The notes beneath the pieces were generated by a model. That model was not told the origin of the DNA. It saw only the letters and a list, made by a program, of their open reading frames with translations, and made no database searches. From Pseudomonas yamanorum (GTDB lineage Bacteria > Pseudomonadota > Gammaproteobacteria > Pseudomonadales > Pseudomonadaceae): a stretch of 64,000 bases of DNA. This document shows, piece after piece, positions 9,101-15,799 of the stretch. Made by a program: the position numbers and the translations under genes. Where the stretch lies: positions 4,216,001 through 4,280,000 of the forward strand of contig NZ_LT629793.1 in NCBI RefSeq assembly GCF_900105735.1, in the 5' to 3' direction. Within the stretch, counting starts at the first letter, position 1, and every line of letters starts with the position of its first letter.

Positions 9101-10744
9101 GGCGCCGTTATCGATACGCTGAATCCGTCCGGAATAGTCGCGGGCAATACGCAGCCGGTTGTCGTACGCGTCGCTGATCGACGTCAGCACACCGTCGCGG
9201 AAGTGGTAGAAAAGGGAGGCTTGAGCCAGCACCAACTCATCGGGCAAAGCACCCAGATAAATCGCCGCTTCCGCCAGGCTATTGGTGATGGCCGGCCGTG
9301 CAGCAGAAGGCAGGGGAAAGGTAGTGCTGCGGTTTTCGTGATCGGTCCACACCACCGACTCACCGCTCACCACCAACCGCTGCGCCAGCGCATGACTCCA
9401 GCCAAACCCCAACCCGCAATCCAACTCCACGGCACTGCTGCGATACAGCCGCGTCCAGGCAAACGGCAGCACACCCTCCAACGAGCCGTCAGTGAGGGTC
9501 AGCAGTTCCTCACCGGTAACCATTGATACCGGGCAGCCATTGGTTGCGGTCTTATCTGCGGGCGCCGCCGCGTCACCACCGGGATTCTTCGCAGGGGAGG
9601 GAACATCATCGACATGCGCTTTCTCGCGAACCACAGTGTTCTGACGCGGCCCCCAGCGCACCTGCACGCCACCTTTTTTCAACCCCTCCACAGCGCCCCG
9701 AACCGCCACGGCCTTATAGTGATTCACTGCCCCCATAAAGCTCTGAAGAACGTCGAAAATACCCTTCACAAACTCAATGGCTGCCTCAACAATCCGAGCG
9801 CCATACCTGAGCGCACGCGAACTCAGATAAGCGATGCCCGCCGCCGGCAAAACAACCGTCAGCAACGCAGCCACCAACAAGTCGATCAGCAACGACACCA
9901 CAAACCCGGCCACCGCCTCGGCGGTACTCCCGGCCACCTCACTGGGCGGCAACGCCGACAGCCAAATCATCGCCGTGCGCAACATCAGGTACAGCGCCGC
10001 CTCATCACTGGCCAGCAGCATCGCCTGTTCCATAACTTTTGGCGCAGTGCGAGTCAGCTCCATCAATTCGCTGGCTTTCGCCCCGAGGCTTTCAAACAGC
10101 TTGCCGGGGTCTTTGAAGATCTCCTGCACCTGCTTGATGGCGTCCCACACCCCGCTGATCGCCGCCCAACTTCCCGCCAGCACGCCATTGCCAATCGCGC
10201 TTGAAGTGGACCTTTCCCAGTGCGGCCGGAAACCACCCCATTGCTTGCGAAGCCAGCTTTCCAGGTCCGCGGTCAAACCGTCGTATGACGAAAACAGTGC
10301 CTCGACGTGCTCGTCCGAAACACCGCCTTGCACCCGTATCCGGTAACGCTGGCCGGCCAGGCAATGGTGAGAGCCTTTTCCCTGTTCATCGAGCATGACG
10401 ACGGTAGAGCTGCCGTCGTCCAGCCCAATTACCTCAATCGGGATACCTCCCAGCGGCACGTCATACACCGACTCGAACTTGCTCTCGATCTCCAGTACGC
10501 CACTGGCCTCACAGCGCACCACCGTCGAGAAGTTGTCATCGGCCATGCTCACCGACTTGCTTGAATCCCCTACCCGAATGATCCGGTCCATTCCCAGCAA
10601 CGACGGCAAATCCGGTGCATGGCTGACCTTATCCAGCGCTTGCGAATACCAGGCGCCCACCTGCTGGCGATACACCGCCAGGCTCTGATGAAAGCCATCC
10701 AGTTCGTGTTCGATATGGGCAATGTGGGACGAAGAAGCAGTCAT
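6185..10744 (-). CDS. Rhs-family polymorphic toxin (orphan, no PAAR domain)
   Basis: A 1519-residue Rhs/YD-repeat protein. The N-terminal ~400 residues are not a PAAR domain; they include hydrophobic segments (about 275-310, VVSLLIDLLVAALLTVVLPAAG). Next come an Rhs-entry (DUF6531-like) region NGCPVSMVTGEELL...LPFAWTRLYRS and some twenty YD repeats (e.g. YRYDDQ, YEYDLQNRL). The RHS core ends in RYYNPDVGRYLTPDP...GWVDPLGLA, after which a tip of about 120 residues starts. The tip (KKERTARQRH... GAHINVWSEKKKGPHYLFEG... INKRFK) is the putative toxin, rich in Lys/His and possibly nuclease-like. I cannot assign its family. Base composition drops towards AT in the tip. No vgrG, hcp or tss gene is nearby, so delivery would need a T6SS encoded elsewhere. 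Confidence 0.93.
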   Translation of the reverse strand: MTASSSHIAHIEHELDGFHQSLAVYRQQVGAWYSQALDKVSHAPDLPSLLGMDRIIRVGDSSKSVSMADDNFSTVVRCEASGVLEIESKFESVYDVPLGGIPIEVIGLDDGSSTVVMLDEQGKGSHHCLAGQRYRIRVQGGVSDEHVEALFSSYDGLTADLESWLRKQWGGFRPHWERSTSSAIGNGVLAGSWAAISGVWDAIKQVQEIFKDPGKLFESLGAKASELMELTRTAPKVMEQAMLLASDEAALYLMLRTAMIWLSALPPSEVAGSTAEAVAGFVVSLLIDLLVAALLTVVLPAAGIAYLSSRALRYGARIVEAAIEFVKGIFDVLQSFMGAVNHYKAVAVRGAVEGLKKGGVQVRWGPRQNTVVREKAHVDDVPSPAKNPGGDAAAPADKTATNGCPVSMVTGEELLTLTDGSLEGVLPFAWTRLYRSSAVELDCGLGFGWSHALAQRLVVSGESVVWTDHENRSTTFPLPSAARPAITNSLAEAAIYLGALPDELVLAQASLFYHFRDGVLTSISDAYDNRLRIARDYSGRIQRIDNGAGQGLLLRYDRGHIVAVDYQVQREIGWVTEQNVVAYTYDDAWRLIEATNAVGESERYRYDDQQVILERELAGGASFFWEWERSGKAARCVRHWASFSQMDTRYVWDDNGTVTVHNADGSQEVYVHDQRARLVQRIDPDGAQHFKSYDEKGRLTVEQDPLGAVTAYQYDEAGRLIALFPGDDAPTSYEHDNGFVRVVRRGDAVWKYQRNDQGDITRKTDPDGNYTEYTYTQHGKLTGVWYPDNSSQRLIWDERGQLIEEKLANGSVRHYRYDDLGRQVACEDEHGALTQYQWDAMGRLLKVIQPDGATREFSYNPYGKITAERDELGRVTRYEYADGLHLISHRINPDGTQLKYRYDNARLLLTEIENEVGETYRLEYHANGLIQQETSFDGRRTAYVYDLAGHLLEKTEYGDDGSQLVTGYARDAAGRLVRKTLPDRSTVDYTYDRLGNLLSVDDGHWPLHYEYDLQNRLTAEHQGWGTLRYGYDECGQLNYLRLPDNNRLAFHHEKGGDLATIELNGNLLTSHLFKSGREHQRQQGQLLSHYHYDDQGRLHAHAITQQEQRHQRRQYDYDKRGNLTRILDTRKGQHDYHYDPLDRLTRANHSHDLQERFVHDPAGNLLMQDRVGPGIVKGNRLLMQGDRHYDYDAFGNLLRERRGRAQQLVTEYRYDCQHRLIAVTQPDGTQASYRYDPFDRRVAKVVNGQTTEFFWQGDALIAEHRADHHQSYLYEPNSFRPLVLLKGYGPEDVKPFHYQLDHLGTPQELAAPDGEIVWSAHYRAYGQIAKLDVNTVTNPLRFQGQYFDPESGLHYNRHRYYNPDVGRYLTPDPVKLAGGLNGYQYVPNPTGWVDPLGLACVPGNCPGKKERTARQRHEEKPPETGGEVRSSTYEQALNKALRWLRENNFHAEKPKLGKFGTSSGKPIGMQTMDEKTGFRVEHDKKNGAHINVWSEKKKGPHYLFEGSHKLVMKINKRFK

Positions 10745-10891
10745 CCATGACGTCTCTGCAAAGGGGAGGCGTCGGAGTCTGCAACAGCAAAATGGGGCCT
10801 GGACGAGTGGTCCGGAAAATCAGATTGGGCTTACGAGGAGGGCGATTTTTTCCGTGCCAAGCTACTGCCCGGCACTACGTAAAACAGCGAT

Positions 10892-11284
10892 TCAGCTCAT
10901 TGACTGCAGTGGCGTTTTCAGTGGTGCGCTGCATTGACCCTGAGCGTCCTTGAGACTGGCTTCAAATTCGACCAATCCCTTGTGCATCTTTTGCAGCGCT
11001 TCGATTTGCCTCACCAGTTCCTGCTTTTTGTTGGTGATTGCCTTGTCCGCCAGCTCCCAGGGCAAGCCATCACCAGGATGCCCACCCAGAATCGCCTGCA
11101 ACTCCTTGAGCTTGAAACCCAACTGCTGAGCGCACTTGATGAACGTCAGCAGCTCGACACTTTGCGTGGAGTAAATGCGATAACGACCTTCCCGCTGCGG
11201 CGGCGGCAACAGGCCGATGGCCTCATAGTGACGAATCGCTTTGATGGTTGTGCCCGATAGTTGCGCGGCTTTGCCGATGTACAT
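10892..11284 (-). CDS. MerR family transcriptional regulator
   Basis: A 130-residue MerR-type activator/repressor. The N-terminal winged HTH is clear (MYIGKAAQLSGTTIKAIRHYEAIGLLPPPQREGRYRIYS), followed by a dimerisation helix (KKQELVRQIEALQKMHKGLVEFE). There is only one cysteine near the C-terminus (QGQCSAP), so a metal sensor of the MerR/CueR type is unlikely. Its start lies 62 bases inside the preceding oxidoreductase gene, so the two are co-transcribed and it probably controls that gene in response to a quinone, electrophile or redox signal (inferred). Confidence 0.9.
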   Translation of the reverse strand: MYIGKAAQLSGTTIKAIRHYEAIGLLPPPQREGRYRIYSTQSVELLTFIKCAQQLGFKLKELQAILGGHPGDGLPWELADKAITNKKQELVRQIEALQKMHKGLVEFEASLKDAQGQCSAPLKTPLQSMS

Positions 11285-11867
11285 GAAAAGTCCTTTTCAC
11301 AAAGAGTGCGCCGGCCTGTTTCAGCCACTGTTCCCGCTGTGCTGGCGTAGAGCCCAACACCGGCCCGAACTGCAATGTCTTGATCGGCTGGATGCCACAA
11401 AACTCCAGCGTCGTCTTGCGCATCTGATGCAGCGCGGGCATGCGGTAGAACCACCTGTAATACCACGCCGGCGTGTCCAGGGTCACCAGCAAATGCGCGG
11501 TTCGGCCCTTCAGGAGTTTGTCGGGGAAGGCCTTGCCTTTGCGGTATTTGAAGGCGAAACCGGATAGGAAAATTCGGTCGATAAACCCCTTCATCAATGC
11601 CGGAATGCCACCCCACCAGATGGGGAAAACAAACGTCAGGTGATTGGCCCACAAGATGTCGGATTGGGCGTTGAGCAGGTCGGGTTCCAGTGGCTGGGCC
11701 TGGCTGTAGCCGTTGTGCAGGATGGGGTCGAAAGTCAGGTCGCCCAGGCGTAGGACGCATACTTCGTGGCCGGCGGTTTTGGCGCTGGTGATGTAGGTGT
11801 CGGTGAGGGCGGAGCAGAAGCTGGTGCTGGAAGGGTGGCCGAGGATGACCAGGATGCGTTGGCTCAT
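11223..11867 (-). CDS. NAD(P)H-dependent oxidoreductase, flavodoxin-like fold
   Basis: A 214-residue member of the flavodoxin_2 (NQO1/MdaB/KefF-like) family that reduces quinones or similar electrophiles with FMN/FAD. The N-terminal RILVILGHPSSTSFCSAL is the phosphate-binding loop. The central FVFPIWWGGIPALMKGFIDRIF is the family signature, and HLLVTLDTPAWYYR follows. The last ~30 residues (RTFHVHRQSRATIGHNHQSDSSL) overlap the start of the merR gene and do not look conserved, so the C-terminus may have been extended by loss of an earlier stop. Confidence 0.87.
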   Translation of the reverse strand: MSQRILVILGHPSSTSFCSALTDTYITSAKTAGHEVCVLRLGDLTFDPILHNGYSQAQPLEPDLLNAQSDILWANHLTFVFPIWWGGIPALMKGFIDRIFLSGFAFKYRKGKAFPDKLLKGRTAHLLVTLDTPAWYYRWFYRMPALHQMRKTTLEFCGIQPIKTLQFGPVLGSTPAQREQWLKQAGALFVKRTFHVHRQSRATIGHNHQSDSSL

Positions 11868-12063
11868 GGCGGTGGGGTCCTGAAAGTTGGGGGTTCAGGG
11901 TGAGGTGTGACCTTAGGGGGAGAGTCAAGAAGAGGCGGTGATTGGGAATGGCCAGGAAGACTGATCCCTTTCATTTGCAGGACGTTTCCTAGAGAATTCC
12001 AAGCGCTTGCGCCAGCAAAATCCCGCGACTAGTCTGCGTTCCGTCACTGCATATTCGGTGATC
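11868..12063. other. gene-free stretch upstream of the antisense-RNA leader
   Basis: About 200 bases between the divergent oxidoreductase gene and the C4-like array. It must contain promoters in both directions, but I see no convincing -35/-10 pair and no open frame with a ribosome-binding site. Confidence 0.5.
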
Positions 12064-12263
12064 GGGTTTAGTCGCCCGGACAACGCTAGGCGTACAGCGC
12101 CATCTCAAAGCCAGGTATTTATCGCCTGCACTTTATGGTGGCTGTGCGCAGGGCACCTTCGGGTGCGCCGGTGCCTAGCGGCCGGTCGACTAACCTGCGT
12201 ACAGCTGCCACCTTCTGATCGTTTAGTCGCGAGAGGTTAGTGGTTTAACTCACTGCTAGGAGT
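12064..12263 (+). ncRNA. C4 / P4 CI-type antisense RNA leader (seqA-seqB-seqC array)
   Basis: The segment resembles the immunity RNAs of phages P1 (C4) and P4 (CI RNA). A GC-rich hairpin with a UUCG loop lies at 12153-12166 (GCACC-TTCG-GGTGC). It is followed by a 'seqB' arm at 12173-12196, made of GCCTAGCG, a short linker and GTCGACTAACCT. Upstream 'seqA' (12066-12091) is near-complementary to the whole arm: TTAGTCG pairs with CGACTAA, and CGCTAGGC is the exact complement of GCCTAGCG. Downstream 'seqC' offers TTAGTCG (12223-12229), AGGTTAGT (12234-12241, complementary to ACTAACCT) and GCTAGG (12255-12260), which overlaps the Shine-Dalgarno of the next gene. The processed RNA could thus block its own leader and the downstream start. 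The family assignment is from memory of the consensus. Confidence 0.7.
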
Positions 12264-12269
12264 TCTACC

Positions 12270-12581
12270 ATGGTCAAAGTTACCCCCGATCCACCCGCAT
12301 TCCATAAATCCTTACTTCGTGACACTGACGCCTCGCGCCGAGTGATTGATCACTACCTGAAAGCGCCGGACGCGCAGCCGTCCCCCAATCCGTTTACCGT
12401 TGATGACGAGCTGAGTTTCGAAGATGCGCTGGCCCATGCTGCCGAGTTGCTGCATTGCGCCGTGGCGACCGCCCAGGCGTCGACCGAGCCGCTGAACGGC
12501 GCGCAGCGGGCGGTGATGCATTTGGTGGAGATGTCGAAGGTGGTGGTGGATAGGGCGTTGGATTGCTTGCAGCCGAGGTGA
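12270..12581 (+). CDS. DUF6124 (DUF3077-like) family protein
   Basis: A 103-residue soluble protein of a Pseudomonas-restricted family of unknown function: MVKVTPDPPAFHKSLL at the N-terminus, DRALDCLQP near the C-terminus and an alpha-helical Ala/Val-rich middle (FEDALAHAAELLHCAVATAQ). The ATG at 12270 follows TAGGAG at about 12257-12262. That Shine-Dalgarno is embedded in the seqC part of the antisense-RNA array, so translation is probably gated by the RNA. It has no signal peptide. Any function is unknown. Confidence 0.85.
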   Translation: MVKVTPDPPAFHKSLLRDTDASRRVIDHYLKAPDAQPSPNPFTVDDELSFEDALAHAAELLHCAVATAQASTEPLNGAQRAVMHLVEMSKVVVDRALDCLQPR

Positions 12582-12610
12582 GGATCCTAAGCCGAAACTG
12601 AGGTAACGAT

Positions 12611-12641
12611 GCATTTGGTCAGCAACCTACTGACCAAATGC
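12611..12641. repeat. perfect 11-bp stem-loop after the DUF6124 gene
   Basis: GCATTTGGTCA at 12611-12621 and its exact complement at 12631-12641 surround a 9-base loop. There is no U-run on either side, so it is a weak candidate for an intrinsic terminator. It may stabilise the 3' end or mark an old insertion. Confidence 0.5.
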
Positions 12642-12704
12642 TAATCATCACGGCTCAGGGGCGCAGATCCCGGCAGACGATTGTCATCGAGTAAAGCTGT
12701 CCCC

Positions 12705-12944
12705 TCAGGCGTATGGCTTGAAGTCGTTGTTGTCGCGAGTGAGTAACTGCATCAGCTTGGGATGGATGAAGAGCTTTTCCTTGCCAACCTGAACCTCTTG
12801 CAGAACGCCGATGGCGACTAGTTCTTTGAGGTAACGGGAGGCTGCTTGACGCTGGGCAATCTGTTTGTCGACGACGTTGCTGATGCGGCAGTAGGGCTGT
12901 TCGAAAATGACGTCTACCAGCTCGCGGGTGTGCACTACGTGTCG
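12705..12944 (-). pseudogene. C-terminal relic of a second Fic family gene
   Basis: About 76-80 codons match the winged-helix tail that ends a different Fic subfamily (ELVDVIFEQPYCRISNVVDK, AASRYLKELVAIGVLQEV, GKEKLFIHPKLMQLL). The Fic catalytic domain is missing and a stop (TAG) lies just upstream at 12945-12947. No start with a ribosome-binding site is visible. It is a deletion remnant and is not derived from the intact fic gene at 3974-5113, whose tail differs. Confidence 0.75.
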
Positions 12945-13350
12945 CTATATTTTGATTTCTGCGACACGTCTTGATGTCATGTCGTTGGTAACGACAGGTA
13001 TGCGAAACGTGTTCTTGGAACGGGCTTTTAGCGACGTATCAGGCGAATGTCCTGAGGATGGAAAAGACGGCTTGCGTGCCTTGGAGCGGTTGGCGCGTTC
13101 TCAAATAGCTCGATGCCTGGCAGGTGTAGCGCATTTCTTCCAGGCATTAAAAAGCCGGCTTGTGGCCGGCTTCTCGGGGACTGGTTCAGCTTATTTTTGG
13201 TAAACCTCACCAGCCTTCAAATCGTTCACCCAGACTCACATCCAGGTGATATGGGGCATCAGCGGGAACTCCTCCGCATCGCCAGGCAGGGCGGACCGGC
13301 TTCACGCCAACCCCCTACCAAATGTGCGGCGGATAATACCCACATTCACT
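12945..13350. other. gene-poor stretch with a decayed gene end
   Basis: About 400 bases without a supportable gene. On the minus strand a short frame ending VNDLKAGEVYQK at about 13200 sits just before a clean terminator at 13147-13172, which suggests the 3' end of a lost gene. I could not identify its family. Confidence 0.45.
13147..13172 (-). terminator. intrinsic terminator
   Basis: Read on the minus strand: AAGCCGGC, 5-base loop, GCCGGCTT, then TTTAA, so the stem is 8 bp followed by a run of T. It would end transcripts coming from the S24 repressor gene or from the lost gene between. Confidence 0.8.
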
Positions 13351-14127
13351 TCAATTTCCCAGCTCCAGATCCGATTTAGAGCCTTCGTAGCCTAATAAAT
13401 GCTCATCCAGCGGCACCGGCGGGCGGCGGTTATTCAGTGTCGCCCACCAGAATACCCAACCCAGAATCTCAAAGTTCTGCTCGTGCCGCTGTTCGTAGGT
13501 CAAAAACTCGTCCGGATGCTCGGCGCTGTTGTGGCTGCGCATCCGCAGGCCGCCTCCGGGGCGGTTGTAGAGGTATTTGATCCTTAGCATTCCATCGTGC
13601 TGTACCGCGTAGATTTCGCCGTCGATGATCTGTTTGCGGCCACAGTCGATGGCGAGGGTACTTCCGTCCTGGATGATGTCGATCATGCTGTTGCCGACCA
13701 TGTAGGCACCGAGTGCCCGCTCCGGGCTTACGCCGATGGTTTCAAGGGCGTGCAGAGAGAGGCGGATGCTTTCGGTTGAGGTGAAGGTGGGGTGGAGGGG
13801 AATCTCCACGTCGATTTTTACCAGGCCGGAGACCGGGTGGGTGATGTAGTTGCCAGTGCTTTCCCTGGCGATACGGTGGGAGTGGTCTGCATCGGGGCCG
13901 TCCAGTTGGTAGTTGACGGGTGGATGTTTGGGGCCTTCGCCGGTACGCAGCCAACGGCTGGTGACGCACAGCAGTTCTGCGATCTCGTTGAGTCGGCCCA
14001 TGGGGACGCCGCGTTTGAACCAGTTGTTTACGTGTTGAGGCGTAACATCGCGGTTCTTGGCGAAGTCGGAAGCGGAAAGATGAACTTCCCGTAATAGCAC
14101 TCTTAAGCGATCACCTGATGTATTCAT
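13351..14127 (-). CDS. XRE/S24 phage-type repressor (LexA-like, PrtR/CI class)
   Basis: A 258-residue repressor. The N-terminal HTH (residues ~1-65) reads LREVHLSASDFAKNRDVTPQHVNNWFKRG. The C-terminal peptidase S24 domain has the catalytic serine in MVGNSMIDII and the lysine in GMLRIKYLYN, so RecA-stimulated self-cleavage is expected. Pseudomonads use such repressors to hold prophages and pyocin/tailocin genes silent, but no phage structural or lysis gene is present here. It is probably a stand-alone regulator or a prophage leftover. A likely operator lies upstream at 14219-14245. Confidence 0.9.
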   Translation of the reverse strand: MNTSGDRLRVLLREVHLSASDFAKNRDVTPQHVNNWFKRGVPMGRLNEIAELLCVTSRWLRTGEGPKHPPVNYQLDGPDADHSHRIARESTGNYITHPVSGLVKIDVEIPLHPTFTSTESIRLSLHALETIGVSPERALGAYMVGNSMIDIIQDGSTLAIDCGRKQIIDGEIYAVQHDGMLRIKYLYNRPGGGLRMRSHNSAEHPDEFLTYEQRHEQNFEILGWVFWWATLNNRRPPVPLDEHLLGYEGSKSDLELGN

Positions 14128-14218
14128 AAACGCAGAGTTTACTGGCCGTTAAAATAGATCAAATAAACCATGCGTTGAGTTGCCGTATGTAGGTGTTTCC
14201 TTATTGCGGGAATGTTCT

Positions 14219-14245
14219 ACTGGTTAACTAAGTTGGTTAAACAGT
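14219..14245. promoter_or_regulatory. inverted repeat, probable operator of the S24 repressor
   Basis: ACTGGTTAAC (14219-14228) and GTTAAACAGT (14236-14245) form a 10-bp inverted repeat with one mismatch and a 7-base spacer. A looser related palindrome, ACTGGCCGTTAAA, sits at 14141-14153 next to the repressor start. The AT-rich gap (14128-14290) contains no gene. Confidence 0.5.
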
Positions 14246-14293
14246 TGCTGTAAATGCGTTTATTAAAATGCTCGGATGTTTATATTTTTCCCA

Positions 14294-14325
14294 CAAAAAA
14301 AGCCCCGATTAATCGGGGCTTTTTT
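14294..14325. terminator. bidirectional intrinsic terminator after ppa
   Basis: The perfect palindrome AGCCCCGATT/AATCGGGGCT (14301-14320) is flanked by an A-run on the left and a T-run on the right, so it can stop transcription from either strand. It follows the ppa stop. Confidence 0.93.
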
Positions 14326-14341
14326 AGAGCGAGTAGCGGTA

Positions 14342-14869
14342 TCAGCCTTTGTAGGCAGCGACCGACTTCATGATCTCGGCGCGGGCGGCGTCTGCGTTGC
14401 CCCAACCGTCGATCTTCACCCATTTGCCTTTTTCGAGGTCTTTGTAGTTCTCGAAGAAGTGTTTGATCTGTTCCAGCAGCAGTGGCGGCAGATCGGTGTA
14501 TTCCTTCACGTCGACATACAGCTGGGACAGCTTGTCGTGTGGCACTGCGATAACTTTGGCATCGCCGCCGCCGTCGTCAGTCATGTTCAGGATGCCGACC
14601 GGGCGTGCGCGGATAACCGAGCCTGGGGTAACCGGGTAAGGGGTCACGACCAGCACGTCGAGGGGGTCACCGTCGTCTGCCAGGGTATTGGGGATGAAAC
14701 CGTAGTTGGCCGGGTAGAACATCGGGGTGGCCATGAAACGGTCAACGAACAGGCAGTCGCTGTCTTTGTCGATTTCGTATTTGATCGGCGCGTGGTTGGC
14801 CGGAATCTCGATGGCGACGTAGATGTCGTTCGGCAGGTCTTTGCCAGCCGGAATCTTGCTGTAGCTCAT
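14342..14869 (-). CDS. ppa: inorganic pyrophosphatase (family I)
   Basis: Cytoplasmic Mg-dependent enzyme that hydrolyses PPi and pulls biosynthetic reactions forward. The 175 residues start [18 protein letters not shown]; an in-frame codon 11 residues upstream would add a non-conserved leader, so 14869 is chosen. The metal-binding signature is in [10 protein letters not shown], with the substrate residues in KYEIDKDS and [16 protein letters not shown]-type -10 on the minus strand (14930-14935) places the start of transcription about 55 bases upstream. Confidence 0.97.
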   Translation of the reverse strand: MSYSKIPAGKDLPNDIYVAIEIPANHAPIKYEIDKDSDCLFVDRFMATPMFYPANYGFIPNTLADDGDPLDVLVVTPYPVTPGSVIRARPVGILNMTDDGGGDAKVIAVPHDKLSQLYVDVKEYTDLPPLLLEQIKHFFENYKDLEKGKWVKIDGWGNADAARAEIMKSVAAYKG

Positions 14870-14929
14870 TGGGCGTTGCCCCCGTAGTTGGCCATGAAAC
14901 ATGGCCGGATTGGCCTAAAAGTGGCGGCG

Positions 14930-14935
14930 ATTATA
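14930..14935 (-). promoter_or_regulatory. -10 box of ppa promoter
   Basis: Perfect TATAAT read on the minus strand, about 60 bases upstream of the ppa ATG. No strong -35 is visible at the right spacing. Confidence 0.55.
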
Positions 14936-14962
14936 GGCATATTCTGACGCCGATGCCATGCG

Positions 14963-15793
14963 TCAGACGTCGTACGGCGCTTGGCGTTCAGTCTGATACC
15001 GCACGTCGCCGGCCTGCAGCTGATGCAGGCGCGCCAGGGGATCCTGGCGGTAGAAGTGGCTCAGTTGTTCGTACACCTGTGGATAAGTGCTGACCAGTAA
15101 ATCCGGGGCACTGAAGAAATATTCGCTGGTGACGGCAAAGAACTCGGCCGGGTTTTCCGCGGCGTAGGGGTCGATGGCAGTCTCGGCGTCTGGGTTGCGG
15201 TCGAGCTGGCGGTTGAGGTCGTCGAAGGCGCTTTGCATGACGCTGGCCCATTCCTGCACCCGCATGTCGTGGTGCAACGGCGGCAGGCCGTTGGCGTCTC
15301 CGTTGAGCATGTCCAGCTTGTGGGCCAGTTCGTGGATCACCAGGTTGTAGCCTTCCCAGTTGCCGCTGGCCAGCACGCCGGGCCAGGCGAGGATCACCGG
15401 ACCTTGCTGCCAGGCTTCGCCGCTGTGCTCGCCGTCCCATTCGTGTTCCACGCCGCTGGCGTCCCGATGGCGCTGGGGGCTGAGGAAGTCGTCGGGGTAC
15501 AGCACGATCTCGTGGAAACCCTGGTACCAGTCGAGGTCGCCAAGGTTCATCAGCGGCAGTTGTGCCTGGGCGGCGAGCAGCAGGCGTTGTTCCTGGTGCA
15601 GTTCGTCGCCGGGCAGGGCGGTGAGGTGTTTTTCGGCGAGGAACACCACGCAGGCTTCCCGCAGCCACTGGTCTTGCTCGGCAGTGATGCCGTCGAGGAA
15701 GGTCAGGTGATGGCGCACCCGCTGCCACGTTTCATCGGCAATCGGGTGCTTGGCCAGCAGGCGCCGGCGACGCCAGGCGCTGAGGGACCACAT
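14963..15793 (-). CDS. mtfA: M90 zinc peptidase MtfA
   Basis: A 276-residue cytosolic zinc-dependent peptidase of the MtfA family. In enterobacteria MtfA binds the Mlc repressor and modulates PTS glucose control; the role in Pseudomonas is unclear. The zinc motif HELAH is at residues 154-158, with a downstream glutamate in the NPAEFFAVTSEYFF segment as a probable third ligand. The N-terminus (WRRRRLLAKHPI) is basic and matches the family. It is followed 6 bases on by a DedA gene reading the same way. Confidence 0.92.
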   Translation of the reverse strand: MWSLSAWRRRRLLAKHPIADETWQRVRHHLTFLDGITAEQDQWLREACVVFLAEKHLTALPGDELHQEQRLLLAAQAQLPLMNLGDLDWYQGFHEIVLYPDDFLSPQRHRDASGVEHEWDGEHSGEAWQQGPVILAWPGVLASGNWEGYNLVIHELAHKLDMLNGDANGLPPLHHDMRVQEWASVMQSAFDDLNRQLDRNPDAETAIDPYAAENPAEFFAVTSEYFFSAPDLLVSTYPQVYEQLSHFYRQDPLARLHQLQAGDVRYQTERQAPYDV

Positions 15794-15799
15794 CGCAGG

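Noticed and set aside
12007..12240. 77-codon open frame inside the antisense-RNA leader
   Set aside because: Its codons coincide exactly with the complementary RNA segments and hairpin; it has no Shine-Dalgarno. A small Icd-like peptide cannot be excluded.
12611..12641. Phage attachment site or intrinsic terminator
   Set aside because: The hairpin is perfect but has no T-run, and no integrase or second copy of the sequence is visible in the window.
13028..13210. 60-codon minus-strand frame over the terminator
   Set aside because: It crosses the clear terminator stem at 13147-13172 and has no homology that I recognise.
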